Origin: Fimbriimonadaceae bacterium | GTDB taxonomy: Bacteria > Armatimonadota > Fimbriimonadia > Fimbriimonadales > Fimbriimonadaceae | Length of the DNA: 64,000 nucleotides | Direction of reading: 5' to 3' | Assembly (NCBI GenBank): GCA_026129685.1 | Contig: JAHCHO010000005.1 | Coordinates: forward strand, 248,001-312,000 | In this document: piece by piece, positions 9,181 to 17,540 of the stretch | Numbering within the stretch: the first letter of the stretch is position 1 | Layout of the letters: every line of letters starts with the position of its first letter | Notes under the pieces: model-generated | Databases searched by the model: none | The model's input: only the letters and a program-made list of their open reading frames with translations | What the model was told of the DNA's origin: nothing | Translations under genes and position numbers: made by a program

Positions 9181-11001
9181 ATGAGCTTCGTCAAGCGCGA
9201 TCGCGACAATGGCACCCTGCGCATGGCCGACGTAGGGCGCGAGGTCACCCTGAACGGATGGGCGCACAAGGTGCGCGACCTCGGGGGGCTGTGCTTCGTC
9301 GATCTGCGCGACCGGACGGGGCTGATCCAACTCGTGTTCAACCCCAGCGTCTTCCCGAACCTCGAGGACGTCCGCGCCGAAACGTGCTTGAGCGTCACCG
9401 GCTTTGTGCGCGCCCGGGCGCCGGAGGCCGCGAATCCGAAACTGCCGACCGGCGAGGTCGAGGTCGAGGTCCGCTCGTACTCGGTCCTGGGTCCTTCCAA
9501 GCCCCTCCCGTTTCCCGTGAGCGACGAAGAGCAGATGCGGTCCGTCAACGAGGAGTTGCGGATCAAATACCGCTACCTCGACCTGCGTCGCCCGAGCATG
9601 TACCGGAAACTGGCGCTCCGCGCGGCGGCCCTGCGCAAAATCCGCGACTTCCTCGCCGGCGAAGGGTTCGTCGAGGTGGAAACCCCGATCATCACCAAGA
9701 GCACGCCGGAAGGAGCTCGCGACTATCTGGTGCCCTACCGCTTGGAGCCGGGCCACTTTTACGCGCTGCCGCAGAGTCCGCAGCAGTACAAGCAACTGCT
9801 GATGGTCGGCGGCATCGAACGGTACTACCAGATCGCCAAGTGTTTCCGCGACGAAAGCCAGCGGGCCGACCGCCAGCCCGAGTTCACGCAACTCGACCTT
9901 GAAATGTCGTTCGTGGAGCAGGAGGACATCTTGCGGCTGATGGAGACCCTCACCCTGAAGGTCGTGAACGAGTTGATCGAGGAGTTCGGCCTGGACCTCG
10001 CCCCGGTCCAGCCGTTCGCCAGGCTCACCTACGACGAGTCGGTGGACCTCTACGGGTGCGACAAGCCCGACCTCCGCTTCGGCCTGCCGCTGTTCGACGT
10101 GACCGACGCGGTCGGGGAGTCCGGCTTCGGCGTGTTCCGCGCCACCGTCGAGGCGGGCGGAAGGGTTCGAGGGATTCGGTACCCCGGCGGCGCGAACCTT
10201 TCGCGCAAGGAGATTGGTCAGCTCGAGGAGTTCTGCAAGGAGTTTGGGGCGAAGGGAATGGCCTCGCTGGCCGTCGTCACCGCGGACGAAGCGGGGGAAT
10301 CCCCGTACGTCTCGCCGCGCGGGCTGGCCGTGCGCGGCTCGATCGCGAAGTTCTTCGGGCCGGACGAGCTCGAAGCGATCCTCGCCCGTTCGGCCGCCGA
10401 ACCAGGGGACCTGCTCTGCTTCGTCGCGGACGCCTACATGGTCGGGAACAACGTGCTGGCCCGCCTGCGCAACGAGGTCGGCCGACGATGCGGGCTTCGG
10501 GATCCCCGGGCGCTCAAATTCGCCTGGGTCCTCGACTTCCCGCTCTTCGAGTGGAGTCCCGAATCCCGGTCCTGGACGCCGTCGCACCATCCCTTCACCG
10601 CGCCGAAGACGGCGGACATGGTGTTCTTCGAGAGCGACCCGGGACGCGTCCGCGCCGACTGTTACGACGTGGTCTGCAACGGGATGGAGTGGGCGTCCGG
10701 TTCGATCCGTATTCACCGCCCCGACGTGCAGGCGCGGATCTTCACGATGTTGGGGATCGACGAGGCCACCCAGAAGGACCGGTTCGGCCACATGCTCGAG
10801 GCCTTCCAGTACGGGGCCCCGCCGCACGGCGGGATCGCCCCGGGGATCGACCGGCTGGTGATGTTGCTGCTCGGCGAGGACAACATCCGAGAGGTTATCG
10901 CGTTCCCAAAGGTCGCCCAGGGCTACGATCCGATGATGGACGCGCCGAGCGTGATCGACCCTCAGCAGTGGGCCGAACTCGGCCTGCGGCTGTCCCGCTG
11001 A
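9181..11001 (+). CDS. aspS: Aspartate--tRNA ligase
   Basis: A 606-residue class II aminoacyl-tRNA synthetase charging tRNA-Asp (or Asp and Asn tRNAs if non-discriminating). Order: OB-fold anticodon-binding domain (about 1-105), class II catalytic core with ITKSTPEGARDYLVP and the motif 2 region YYQIAKCFRDES, the bacterial GAD insertion (about 295-420), and motif 3 GGIAPGIDRLVMLL near 545-560. Length is typical of bacterial AspRS. I start at the ATG at 9181; a much longer open frame upstream overlaps the S41 gene and is not conserved sequence. A TATCCT hexamer at 9164-9169 is a candidate -10. Substrate range cannot be told by eye. Confidence 0.96.
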   Translation: MSFVKRDRDNGTLRMADVGREVTLNGWAHKVRDLGGLCFVDLRDRTGLIQLVFNPSVFPNLEDVRAETCLSVTGFVRARAPEAANPKLPTGEVEVEVRSYSVLGPSKPLPFPVSDEEQMRSVNEELRIKYRYLDLRRPSMYRKLALRAAALRKIRDFLAGEGFVEVETPIITKSTPEGARDYLVPYRLEPGHFYALPQSPQQYKQLLMVGGIERYYQIAKCFRDESQRADRQPEFTQLDLEMSFVEQEDILRLMETLTLKVVNELIEEFGLDLAPVQPFARLTYDESVDLYGCDKPDLRFGLPLFDVTDAVGESGFGVFRATVEAGGRVRGIRYPGGANLSRKEIGQLEEFCKEFGAKGMASLAVVTADEAGESPYVSPRGLAVRGSIAKFFGPDELEAILARSAAEPGDLLCFVADAYMVGNNVLARLRNEVGRRCGLRDPRALKFAWVLDFPLFEWSPESRSWTPSHHPFTAPKTADMVFFESDPGRVRADCYDVVCNGMEWASGSIRIHRPDVQARIFTMLGIDEATQKDRFGHMLEAFQYGAPPHGGIAPGIDRLVMLLLGEDNIREVIAFPKVAQGYDPMMDAPSVIDPQQWAELGLRLSR

Positions 11002-11003
11002 CG

Positions 11004-11020
11004 ATCGGTGGAAAACCGAT
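11004..11020 (+). terminator. Possible weak terminator hairpin after aspS
   Basis: Immediately after the aspS stop, ATCGGT (11004-11009) and ACCGAT (11015-11020) form a six-base stem around a five-base purine loop, followed by GAAGGTTTTGG. The T-run is only four bases, so this is a weak or partial terminator. A second inverted repeat, CCGGCA/TGCCGG at 11041-11062 with a ten-base loop, follows. Confidence 0.35.
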
Positions 11021-11152
11021 GAAGGTTTTGGCCGTTCGGACCGGCATATCGGGGATTGCCGGTGTATGATGAGTCTCGGGAGGTTCGTATCGCGTTCTCG
11101 TCCGGACTTGGCGAGGCGGCGGAAGAAAGCAACGACTTTTTTCGGGTTCGCC

Positions 11153-11181
11153 TTGACAGCACGGGCAAAGCGTGATAGAAT
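11153..11181 (+). promoter_or_regulatory. Sigma-70 type promoter for the PEP-CTERM gene
   Basis: A perfect -35 TTGACA (11153-11158) is followed after exactly 17 bases by a -10 TAGAAT (11176-11181). Transcription should begin near 11188, giving a leader of about 120 bases before the ATG at 11311. A strong ribosome binding site GGGAGG (11298-11303) sits seven bases before that ATG. This is the best consensus promoter in the window and implies high expression. The rest of the 309-base gap between aspS and this gene holds only the two weak hairpins noted after aspS. Confidence 0.88.
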
Positions 11182-11310
11182 CCCCTTGAGCGTAATACGC
11201 GCGTCGTGTCGCCGGGCAATGGTTGGAAAGGTTGGGCCCGCTTCACAGAGAAGGCGCAAGTAGAGCGCGGTTTGAGGATATTCACAACCCCTCGGTTGGG
11301 AGGTTACAAC

Positions 11311-12096
11311 ATGAACTCGGTTAGGTTTTACGCATGGTCGGCGGCGTTGGGCGCCACGTCTCTCGCCTCGGCCCAGTCCCAAGTCAACTTCAGCGAGCTC
11401 GTCCGCGACAGCGGCCGGATCGACAACTCGAACTGGCAGTTCGTCGAACTCAAGGCCTCGGCCGGTCAGAATCTCTCGAATCTGACCATCCTCGAGATCT
11501 CGGGCTCGGGAGCGGAGGCCGGCACGATCACCGGCGCGCTCTCGCTCGACAACATCTCGGCGGGCGACAACGGCCTTCTGCTCCTGCAGAACATGACCCA
11601 CGACATGAGTGCCGGCGCCAGCGCCAGCACGACCGTCGAGTCGGGCATGGCCTTCTCCCTCAATACGGGCACGAGCACCTACCTCGTCGTCCAGAACTTC
11701 CAGGGCCAGATCGGCAACAGCATCGATACGAACCTTGACGGCAACATCGACGCCACCTTCTGGTCGGCGATCGACGACGCGGTCGGCTTCGGCGACGGCA
11801 CGTCCGGCGCGCTCACCTACGGTGCCGAGTTCGGCGGCGTGGACTTCGGTGCGTTCGGCGCGAACAACTCGGCCGACGCGTACGTCGTCCTCGGCGACGG
11901 CAACAAGGTCGCCTTTGAAGTGGCGGCCGATGGTTCCGCGCTGTCCGGTGTGGACGGCGGCGGTTCGAGCGGCGGGCCTCTCCCCAGCGACTTCAAGATC
12001 ACCCCGGGCGACATCAACCCGGTTCCCGAACCCGCTTCGATCATCGCTCTCGGCGCCGGCCTCGGCGCGGCGATGCTCCGACGGCGCCGCAAGTAA
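11311..12096 (+). CDS. PEP-CTERM sorted exported protein
   Basis: A 261-residue exported protein. It has a signal peptide (cleavage near ASAQSQ, about residue 20) and a C-terminal PEP-CTERM tail: PVPEPAS, a short hydrophobic helix, and the basic cluster RRRRK. Exosortase (EpsH/XrtA type) recognises such tails and transfers the protein to the cell surface or matrix; no exosortase is in this window. The mature part is acidic, rich in Asn, Ser, Asp and Gly, and begins VNFSELVRDSG...WQFVELKA, somewhat like lamin-tail-type surface domains. It stands alone with its own strong promoter, ribosome site and terminator, suggesting an abundant surface protein. Confidence 0.9.
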   Translation: MNSVRFYAWSAALGATSLASAQSQVNFSELVRDSGRIDNSNWQFVELKASAGQNLSNLTILEISGSGAEAGTITGALSLDNISAGDNGLLLLQNMTHDMSAGASASTTVESGMAFSLNTGTSTYLVVQNFQGQIGNSIDTNLDGNIDATFWSAIDDAVGFGDGTSGALTYGAEFGGVDFGAFGANNSADAYVVLGDGNKVAFEVAADGSALSGVDGGGSSGGPLPSDFKITPGDINPVPEPASIIALGAGLGAAMLRRRRK

Positions 12097-12101
12097 CTCC
12101 G

Positions 12102-12164
12102 CGAGCCGTAAGGCTCGTTCGCCGAGTTCGCAGGAGGAAGTCCAACCACTTCCTCCTGCCTTGT
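12102..12164 (+). terminator. Terminator hairpins after the PEP-CTERM gene
   Basis: Two hairpins follow the stop codon. The first pairs CGAGCC (12102-12107) with GGCTCG (12112-12117). The second is strong: GCAGGAGGAAG (12130-12140) pairs perfectly over 11 bases with CTTCCTCCTGC (12149-12159) around an eight-base loop and is followed by CTTGT. This would isolate the gene from the deacetylase gene downstream. Confidence 0.75.
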
Positions 12165-12219
12165 CGCGTTTGGGCGATCGGTTTTAGGACTTGCGCGACG
12201 GTATCCTGACCCCATCCCC

Positions 12220-13305
12220 GTGGTCCCCAACTTCTTCTACCATCCGCGCATGCTCGAGTACGACTTCGGGCCGCACCATCCCCTCAAGCCGGAGCGCCTC
12301 GAACGGACGGTGCGACTGCTGACCGCGATGGGAGGCACCGAGGTCCTCGACCCCGGCCTGGGCGAACGAGAGGACGTCCTCAGGGTCCACGACGCCGAGT
12401 ACGTCGCCGCCGTCGAGACGATCGGATGCGGGATGCCCGTCCCAGGCGGGTTCGAGCAGCGCTACGGATTCGGGTCGCTCGACAACCCCGCGTTCCTCGG
12501 AATGTACGAGGCGTCCCTCGCCTACTGCGCCGGAACCGTCGAAGCGGCGAAACGGGTCCGGGACGGGGCACCGCTGGCCTTTGGGATGGCGGGAGGTCTC
12601 CACCACGCCCATCGGGCCAGGGCGAGCGGCTTCTGCATCTTCAACGATGCGGCGATCGCGCTCACCATCCTGCGGGAGCGGTTCGGGCGCGTCGCCTACG
12701 TGGACATCGATCTCCACCACGGGGACGGCGTTCAGTGGCTGTTCTACGAGGACCCCACGGTGCTCACCTGCAGCATCCACCAGGAGGGGAGCCACTTCTA
12801 CCCCGGCACGGGGTGGGTCACCGAAGCCGGCCCGGCTCATACGTCCGTGAACGTTCCGCTGGCCGCAGGAACCACCGGCGACGTGTGGCTCGACGCCTTT
12901 GAGCGAGGAATTCTGCGCGCGCTCGAACGCTTCGAACCGGAGGCGATCGTGCTCCAGATGGGGTGCGACCCGCACGAACTCGATCCGCTTGGGCAGTTGC
13001 GGCTCTCGGTCCAAGAGTGGCTGGGAGCGGTCGAGCGAGTCCGCGACCTCGAGCGGCCGATCGTCGCGGTCGGCGGGGGCGGCTACCGGATCACCAACGT
13101 TCCCAGGATGTGGGTTGCCGCGTGCCTGGCCCTGGCAAGGAAGCCGCACGACGATCGAGTCCCCGAGCCGTTCGCCGGCGAGTGGAGGATGCCGAGGTTC
13201 TTCGACCCCGAACTTCCCGGGCCGCGCGAAGGGGGAAGGGCCTACGCCGAGCGAACCTTGCACGACCTGACCCAGGACGTCCTCCCGAACATCCCGCGTT
13301 CCTGA
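12220..13305 (+). CDS. Histone-deacetylase family (AcuC-like) deacetylase
   Basis: A 361-residue zinc-dependent deacetylase of the HDAC/AcuC/acetylpolyamine amidohydrolase family. The catalytic set is complete: GGLHHAH with tandem His128-His129, the zinc-binding DIDLHHGDG (Asp164, His166), the second zinc-ligand region GCDPHELDPLG (Asp255) and the transition-state Tyr289 in GGGGYR. In AcuC systems the substrate is acetylated acetyl-CoA synthetase, but no acs or acetyltransferase is nearby, so the substrate here is open (protein lysine or acetylated small molecule). Start is GTG at 12220; a TATCCT hexamer (12202-12207) lies 12 bases before it. Confidence 0.9.
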   Translation: MVPNFFYHPRMLEYDFGPHHPLKPERLERTVRLLTAMGGTEVLDPGLGEREDVLRVHDAEYVAAVETIGCGMPVPGGFEQRYGFGSLDNPAFLGMYEASLAYCAGTVEAAKRVRDGAPLAFGMAGGLHHAHRARASGFCIFNDAAIALTILRERFGRVAYVDIDLHHGDGVQWLFYEDPTVLTCSIHQEGSHFYPGTGWVTEAGPAHTSVNVPLAAGTTGDVWLDAFERGILRALERFEPEAIVLQMGCDPHELDPLGQLRLSVQEWLGAVERVRDLERPIVAVGGGGYRITNVPRMWVAACLALARKPHDDRVPEPFAGEWRMPRFFDPELPGPREGGRAYAERTLHDLTQDVLPNIPRS

Positions 13306-13344
13306 ACAACCTGAACGGAGATTCTAAACAGCGTCTGGCAAGGG

Positions 13345-13373
13345 TTGGCAACGGTGGAAAACCGGTCTATAAC
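13345..13373 (+). promoter_or_regulatory. Sigma-70 type promoter for the HD-GYP gene
   Basis: TTGGCA (13345-13350), a 17-base spacer and TATAAC (13368-13373) make a good -35/-10 pair with a predicted start near 13380. It lies inside what would be the N-terminal extension if translation began at TTG 13345, which is why I place the start codon at ATG 13399. Confidence 0.65.
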
Positions 13374-13398
13374 GAAGGAGTCGGCGTTCGCGCCGGGC

Positions 13399-14559
13399 AT
13401 GGGAGGCACGACGTTGCTAGCGCAACCACACGACGCCAAAGCGCGCATCCTAATCATCGACGACGATGAGGACAACCACCTTCTGATACGGAGAGCCCTC
13501 AAGCAGAATCCAAACCTCTTGATCGAGAGCGTCACGGACTCGCGATTGGCCCTTGCCACCTCGATCGCCTTCTGCCCCGACATCATCCTGCTGGACCTGC
13601 ACATGATGCCCTACGACGGGTACGAAGTCATGGAGCAAATTCTTGGCGATCTGCCAGACTCCGTCTACCTGCCGATCCTCGTCCTCACCGGAGACGATTC
13701 GAACGAGGCGAAGCGGCGAGCACTCACCGCCGGCGCGAAGGACTTCGTCAGCAAGTACGCGAGTCTCGACGAGATCTATCTGCGCACCCGCAACCTCTTG
13801 CACACGCGACTGCTCTATCAGGAGCTTGAGCGGCGAAAGGCGGGACTAGAAGAGCGCGTTCGCGAGCGAACCGCCGAACTGGAGCAGGCCCAGCGGGAAA
13901 TCCTGCAACGACTTGCCCTCGCGGCCGAGTACCGCGACGACGATACGGGCGCCCACACGCGTCGGGTCGGCAACCTCGCGGCCCTGATCGCCTTGGCCAT
14001 GGGGTTGCCCAAAGACCGGGCCGAGGTGCTTCGAACGGCGGCGCCCCTTCACGATCTTGGCAAAATCGGCATACCGGATGGCATCCTGCTCAAGCCGGGA
14101 GCCCTGACTCCGGCGGAGCGAGAATCGATGCGCCGCCATGCGGTCGTCGGCGCGAACATCCTGAGCGGCAGTTCGGCGGAGCTGCTTCGATGCGCCGAGG
14201 AGATCGCCCGGACCCACCACGAGCGTTGGGACGGGCTTGGCTATCCGGATGGGCTCTCGGGCGATCGGATACCCTTGGTCGGCCGCATCGTCGCCGTGGC
14301 CGACGTGTTCGACGCTCTGACCCACCCCCGTCCGTACAAGTCCGCTTGGGAGATCCCGGACGCGGTGCGCGAAATCCAAGACAAGTCGGGGACGCAGTTC
14401 GACCCGGCGGCCGTGAACGCTTTTCTGACCGTGGTCGAACGCCTCGACCTGTCGGTAAGTGACGACCTTGACGGCGCGCTCGCGGCGGCCTTCCGCCCGA
14501 ACGGATGCGCCGAGGCGAGTTGGGAATCCGCGTCTTGGTCCGAAGCGGCCGTTCTGTAG
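13399..14559 (+). CDS. Response regulator with HD-GYP domain
   Basis: About 386 residues: receiver domain (acidic pocket IIDDDED, phospho-accepting Asp66 in LLDLHMM, Thr in LVLTGDD, Lys in FVSK), a coiled-coil linker of about 45 residues, and an HD-GYP phosphodiesterase domain with HDLGK (His218, Asp219) and the [11 protein letters not shown] signature. HD-GYP enzymes hydrolyse cyclic di-GMP, so the protein links a phosphorelay to second-messenger turnover (RpfG-type architecture). The start is placed at ATG 13399, downstream of a good promoter; TTG 13345 and GTG 13354 are open in frame but precede the predicted transcript. No kinase is adjacent. A 30-residue tail after the HD-GYP core is low complexity. 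Confidence 0.9.
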   Translation: MGGTTLLAQPHDAKARILIIDDDEDNHLLIRRALKQNPNLLIESVTDSRLALATSIAFCPDIILLDLHMMPYDGYEVMEQILGDLPDSVYLPILVLTGDDSNEAKRRALTAGAKDFVSKYASLDEIYLRTRNLLHTRLLYQELERRKAGLEERVRERTAELEQAQREILQRLALAAEYRDDDTGAHTRRVGNLAALIALAMGLPKDRAEVLRTAAPLHDLGKIGIPDGILLKPGALTPAERESMRRHAVVGANILSGSSAELLRCAEEIARTHHERWDGLGYPDGLSGDRIPLVGRIVAVADVFDALTHPRPYKSAWEIPDAVREIQDKSGTQFDPAAVNAFLTVVERLDLSVSDDLDGALAAAFRPNGCAEASWESASWSEAAVL

Positions 14560-14590
14560 ATCGCTCGTATTCGAGTACCCTTCCGAGCGA

Positions 14591-15028
14591 ATGGTCCGGC
14601 ACGAGAACGGCGAATATCGGTGGCAAGGGGTCGAGGTCCTGCCCTACAAAGAGAGCGGCAGTCACTTCCGCGCCATCACGCGGCAGACCCTTTTTCGCGG
14701 CGAGGGCGATCTTCCCGTCGAGTTCCGCTACTTCGAAATCGCCGCCGGCGGGCACTCCACGCTCGAGCGCCACGATCATCGGCACGCCGTGATGGTCGTG
14801 CGCGGGGGCGGGCACGTCCTCGTCGGGGACACCGTCACCGCGATCGGAGTCCACGACTTGGTCCATGTCCCGCCGATGACGTGGCACCAGTTTCGGGCGA
14901 CCGGCGATCAGCCGCTGGGGTTCCTGTGCGTCGTGGCGTGTGAACGCGACCGGCCGCAGCGACCGGGCGACCAGGACTTGGACGCCCTGCGCGCGAACCC
15001 GGTCGTGTCCGCCTTCATTCGGGTGTAG
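14591..15028 (+). CDS. Small cupin-domain protein
   Basis: A 145-residue single-domain cupin. Cupin motif 1 is visible as HSTLERHDHRHAVMVVRG (three His candidates and an acidic residue for a metal) and motif 2 as VHVPPMTWHQF. Small cupins are metal-dependent isomerases, oxygenases or sugar-binding sensors; nothing here fixes the activity. The gene ends just six bases before metY and probably shares its transcript. The ATG at 14591 gives a normal-length domain; a longer open frame upstream overlaps the HD-GYP gene and is not used. Confidence 0.8.
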   Translation: MVRHENGEYRWQGVEVLPYKESGSHFRAITRQTLFRGEGDLPVEFRYFEIAAGGHSTLERHDHRHAVMVVRGGGHVLVGDTVTAIGVHDLVHVPPMTWHQFRATGDQPLGFLCVVACERDRPQRPGDQDLDALRANPVVSAFIRV

Positions 15029-15033
15029 CTACC

Positions 15034-16323
15034 ATGGACGGTTTGCACAAGTTCGGCTTCGAGACCCGGATGCTTCACGCCGGCCAGATTCCCGACCCGT
15101 TTGTCGGGGCACGGGCCGCGCCAATCTACCAGACGACGTCCTACGTGTTCGCCGACGCCGACGAGGCCGCGCACCTCTTTGAACTCAAGCAGTACGGGAA
15201 CATCTACTCGCGGATCAGCAACCCGACCACGGCCGTGCTCGAGGAGCGCATGGCGTCGCTCGAGGGAGGAACCGGAGCGGTCGCGGCGGCGAGCGGGATG
15301 GCGGCGGAGTTCGGCGTCTTCATGACCCTGTGCTCACCCGGAGACCATCTGGTGGCGTCGACCCAGCTGTACGGGGGAAGCCTGACCCTCCTCGCCCATA
15401 CCCTCAAGAAGCTGTCGCTGGACGTAACGTTCGTGAGCCCCGACGACGTCGCGCTCTGGGAATCCGCGATCACGCCGAAAACGAAGGCCCTTTTCGTCGA
15501 AATCGTCGGGAATCCCGTGAACAGCGTCCCGGACCTCGAAGGGCTGGCCGATCTGGCGAAGAGCAAGGGATTGCCGCTGATCGTGGACTCGACCTTCGCC
15601 ACCCCCTTTCTATGTCGACCGATCGAGTGGGGGGCGACGCTCGTCGTCCACTCGGCCACCAAGTTCATCGGCGGGCACGGGACCAGCATCGGGGGCGTGG
15701 TCGTGGACTCGGGCGACTTCGACTTCTCGTCGTACCCGACGATCGCCGACCCCTCGCCGTCGTACCACGGACTCCGATTCTACGACACCTTCGGGCACTA
15801 CGGGTTCCTCATGAAGTTGCGCGCGGAGACCTTGCGCGATACCGGCGCGTGCCTAGCCCCGATGAACGCGTTCCTCTTGCTACAGGGTCTCGAAACCTTG
15901 TCGCTTCGGATGGAGCGCCACGTCCAGAACGCGCTCGCGGTCGCCGAATTCCTCGAGCGGCATCCCAAGGTGGAGCGGGTGCATTACGCCGGCCTTCCAA
16001 GCCATCCGCACCACGATCGGGCAAGGCGACTCATGCCGAAGGGACCAGGGGCGGTGCTGTCCTTCGAGATCAAGGCCTCGACGGGCGACGAGCGCGCCGC
16101 CGGGAAGCGGTTCATCGAGTCCCTGCAACTGTTCTCCCACCTGGCCAACGTCGGGGACGCGAAGAGCCTCGTCATCCATCCCGCTTCGACAACCCATCAG
16201 CAGCTGTCCGACGCCGAAATGCGCGCGGGAGGGGTCACTCCGGCGATGGTTCGGCTGTCGGTCGGACTCGAGACGATCGAGGACCTCCTCTGGGATCTTG
16301 ACCAGGCCCTCTCGGACCAGTAG
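15034..16323 (+). CDS. metY: O-acetylhomoserine sulfhydrylase
   Basis: A 429-residue PLP enzyme of the Cys/Met metabolism family. The PLP-binding lysine is Lys210 in HSATKFIGGHG; other family marks are YSRISNPT, the GGTGAVAAASGMAA glycine-rich stretch and the C-terminal RLSVGLETIEDL. The length (about 430, longer than cystathionine synthases at about 380-400) and the insert around SSYPTIADPSPSYHG fit O-acetylhomoserine (thiol)-lyase, which makes homocysteine from O-acetylhomoserine and sulfide. No met regulon riboswitch is visible upstream. An O-succinylhomoserine substrate cannot be excluded. Confidence 0.92.
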   Translation: MDGLHKFGFETRMLHAGQIPDPFVGARAAPIYQTTSYVFADADEAAHLFELKQYGNIYSRISNPTTAVLEERMASLEGGTGAVAAASGMAAEFGVFMTLCSPGDHLVASTQLYGGSLTLLAHTLKKLSLDVTFVSPDDVALWESAITPKTKALFVEIVGNPVNSVPDLEGLADLAKSKGLPLIVDSTFATPFLCRPIEWGATLVVHSATKFIGGHGTSIGGVVVDSGDFDFSSYPTIADPSPSYHGLRFYDTFGHYGFLMKLRAETLRDTGACLAPMNAFLLLQGLETLSLRMERHVQNALAVAEFLERHPKVERVHYAGLPSHPHHDRARRLMPKGPGAVLSFEIKASTGDERAAGKRFIESLQLFSHLANVGDAKSLVIHPASTTHQQLSDAEMRAGGVTPAMVRLSVGLETIEDLLWDLDQALSDQ

Positions 16324-16349
16324 ATATGGCCATGTTATAATGGCCATAT
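16324..16349 (+). promoter_or_regulatory. Palindromic operator enclosing a leaderless promoter
   Basis: ATATGGCCAT (16324-16333) and ATGGCCATAT (16340-16349) are a perfect ten-base inverted repeat around a six-base spacer. A consensus -10 TATAAT (16336-16341) lies between the arms, and the antitoxin ATG (16348) begins exactly six bases after it, so the transcript should start at or next to the start codon. This is the expected layout for autorepression by a Phd/YefM-type antitoxin. Confidence 0.82.
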
Positions 16350-16587
16350 GAAGACGGTCACCGCGACGGAGTACAAGCACAACGCGTTGCGCCTTCTGGA
16401 GGAGGTTCACCGAACCGGTCAAGCGATCCGCATCACCAAGCGCGGAAAGGCCTATGCGGTGTTGACGCCCTTGGGCAATGGCGAGCGCCCACCCTTACGC
16501 TTCGGTCAGTTCGAGGGAACGGCCACGATTGTCGGCGACCTGATCCAGATCATCGACCCCTCGGACTGGAGCGAATGGAAGTGGTGA
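16348..16587 (+). CDS. Phd/YefM-type antitoxin
   Basis: A 79-residue protein starting MKTVTATEYKHNALRLLEEV, the classic Phd/YefM DNA-binding fold (the beta strand VTATE, then a helix, then ITKRGKAYAVLTP). The C-terminal part, about residues 50-79, is Trp-rich (DWSEWKW) and should be the flexible toxin-binding tail. Its start codon lies in the palindromic operator and its end overlaps the PIN toxin by 13 bases. Known family role: it neutralises the toxin and, with it, represses the operon. Confidence 0.88.
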   Translation: MKTVTATEYKHNALRLLEEVHRTGQAIRITKRGKAYAVLTPLGNGERPPLRFGQFEGTATIVGDLIQIIDPSDWSEWKW

Positions 16588-16967
16588 TCCTCGATACGCA
16601 CGTGTGGATCTGGTCCCAAGTTCAGCCAGATCGGATACGACCGGCGACCCTCAAGATCATGTCGCGCCAGCTTGAAGTGGTCATCTGCGCGTTGAGCCTC
16701 TACGAGGCCGTGACGGCGATCGACAAGGGGAAGCTTGGACCCGGTCCGCGAGCGACCGACCGCACCGACGCCTGGCTGAACGCCATGCCCACGACGTTGT
16801 TGCCCCTCACCGCAGAAGTCGCGCGGCTCGCTCGGACGCTTCCTTTCGAGCACGCCGATCCGTTCGATCGGCTGATCGCCGCCACTGCGTTTCACGAGAA
16901 CTGCCCCCTCGTCACCGCCGATGCCAACCTCCTCGGCCTGTCCTGGCTCAAGACGCATCCCGCCTGA
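16575..16967 (+). CDS. PIN-domain ribonuclease toxin
   Basis: A 130-residue PIN-domain protein. Acidic active-site candidates are Asp7 in LDTHVWIW, Glu44 in LSLYEAV, Asp95 and Asp99 in HADPFDRLIAATA, and Asp115 in LVTADANL. The LDTHvWlW start and the DPFDR motif are typical of the group of PIN toxins that pair with Phd-type antitoxins. Substrates of such toxins are usually tRNA or rRNA sites; none can be read from sequence. It overlaps the antitoxin gene by 13 bases, so the two are co-translated. Confidence 0.88.
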   Translation: MEVVILDTHVWIWSQVQPDRIRPATLKIMSRQLEVVICALSLYEAVTAIDKGKLGPGPRATDRTDAWLNAMPTTLLPLTAEVARLARTLPFEHADPFDRLIAATAFHENCPLVTADANLLGLSWLKTHPA

Positions 16968-16973
16968 CCGTCG

Positions 16974-16979
16974 TATACT
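16974..16979 (+). promoter_or_regulatory. -10 element placing transcription at the start codon
   Basis: TATACT (16974-16979) is followed by six bases and the GTG at 16986, the leaderless spacing seen repeatedly in this window. No convincing -35 is visible. Confidence 0.55.
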
Positions 16980-16985
16980 GGCCCC

Positions 16986-17519
16986 GTGGCGACCGAACCC
17001 GCGTTGGCCTGCGACATCAGCCTGAACACTCGGCTCACCCCCGAGCAACGAACTCGCTACCAGAACACCAAAGCGATCCGTTCGTTGCTGGCGGAAGCCA
17101 AGACCATCGCCGTCGTCGGCCTTTCGACCGAGACCACCAAAGCGAGCAACATGGTGGCCTCGTACCTGCAGGACGAGGGCTACCGAATCGTGCCGGTACA
17201 TCCCAAAGCGACCGAGATCCTCGGGGAGCCGTGTTACCCGAACGTGGAGAGCATCCCGTTCCCGGTGGACATCGTGGACGTGTTTCGACCGCCGCACGAG
17301 GTGCCCACAATCGTCGAGCAGGCGATTCGAAACGGGGCGAAAGCGGTCTGGACGCAACTCCGTATCGTCAACCTGCCCGCCGCCGACCGTGCGCTGGAAG
17401 CGGGCCTACGGGTCGTCGTGGACAAGTGCATCAAGATGGAACACGGCCGATTCGGAGGAATGCTCCACTGGGCGGGCATGAACACCGAAGTAATCTCGGC
17501 GCGCCGGAGGGGGGCCTGA
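16986..17519 (+). CDS. CoA-binding domain protein (YccU-like)
   Basis: A 177-residue cytoplasmic protein made of one CoA_binding_2 Rossmann domain. The nucleotide-binding region is IAVVGLSTETTKASN and the later segments VPVHPKATEILGEPCYPNVE, VDVFRPPHEVP and the C-terminal VVVDKCIKMEH match the family pattern. Members bind CoA or a CoA-like ligand, but no reaction is established. The GTG at 16986 lies six bases after a -10 hexamer. It sits between two toxin-antitoxin loci without sharing their strand arrangement, so it is most likely a resident gene. Confidence 0.85.
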   Translation: MATEPALACDISLNTRLTPEQRTRYQNTKAIRSLLAEAKTIAVVGLSTETTKASNMVASYLQDEGYRIVPVHPKATEILGEPCYPNVESIPFPVDIVDVFRPPHEVPTIVEQAIRNGAKAVWTQLRIVNLPAADRALEAGLRVVVDKCIKMEHGRFGGMLHWAGMNTEVISARRRGA

Positions 17520-17540
17520 GCGCACGATCTGGCTGCCGGG

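Noticed and set aside
8851-11601. A 916-codon open frame antisense to aspS
   Set aside because: It covers aspS, whose class II motifs are unmistakable; the antisense reading has no recognisable domain.
13345-13398. Start of the HD-GYP regulator at TTG 13345 or GTG 13354
   Set aside because: This stretch contains a good -35/-10 pair, so a transcript would start near 13380, and the resulting N-terminal extension has no receiver-domain residues.
14900-15033. A methionine or SAM riboswitch before metY
   Set aside because: The gap is only five bases after the cupin gene and no conserved SAM-switch core is present in the region.
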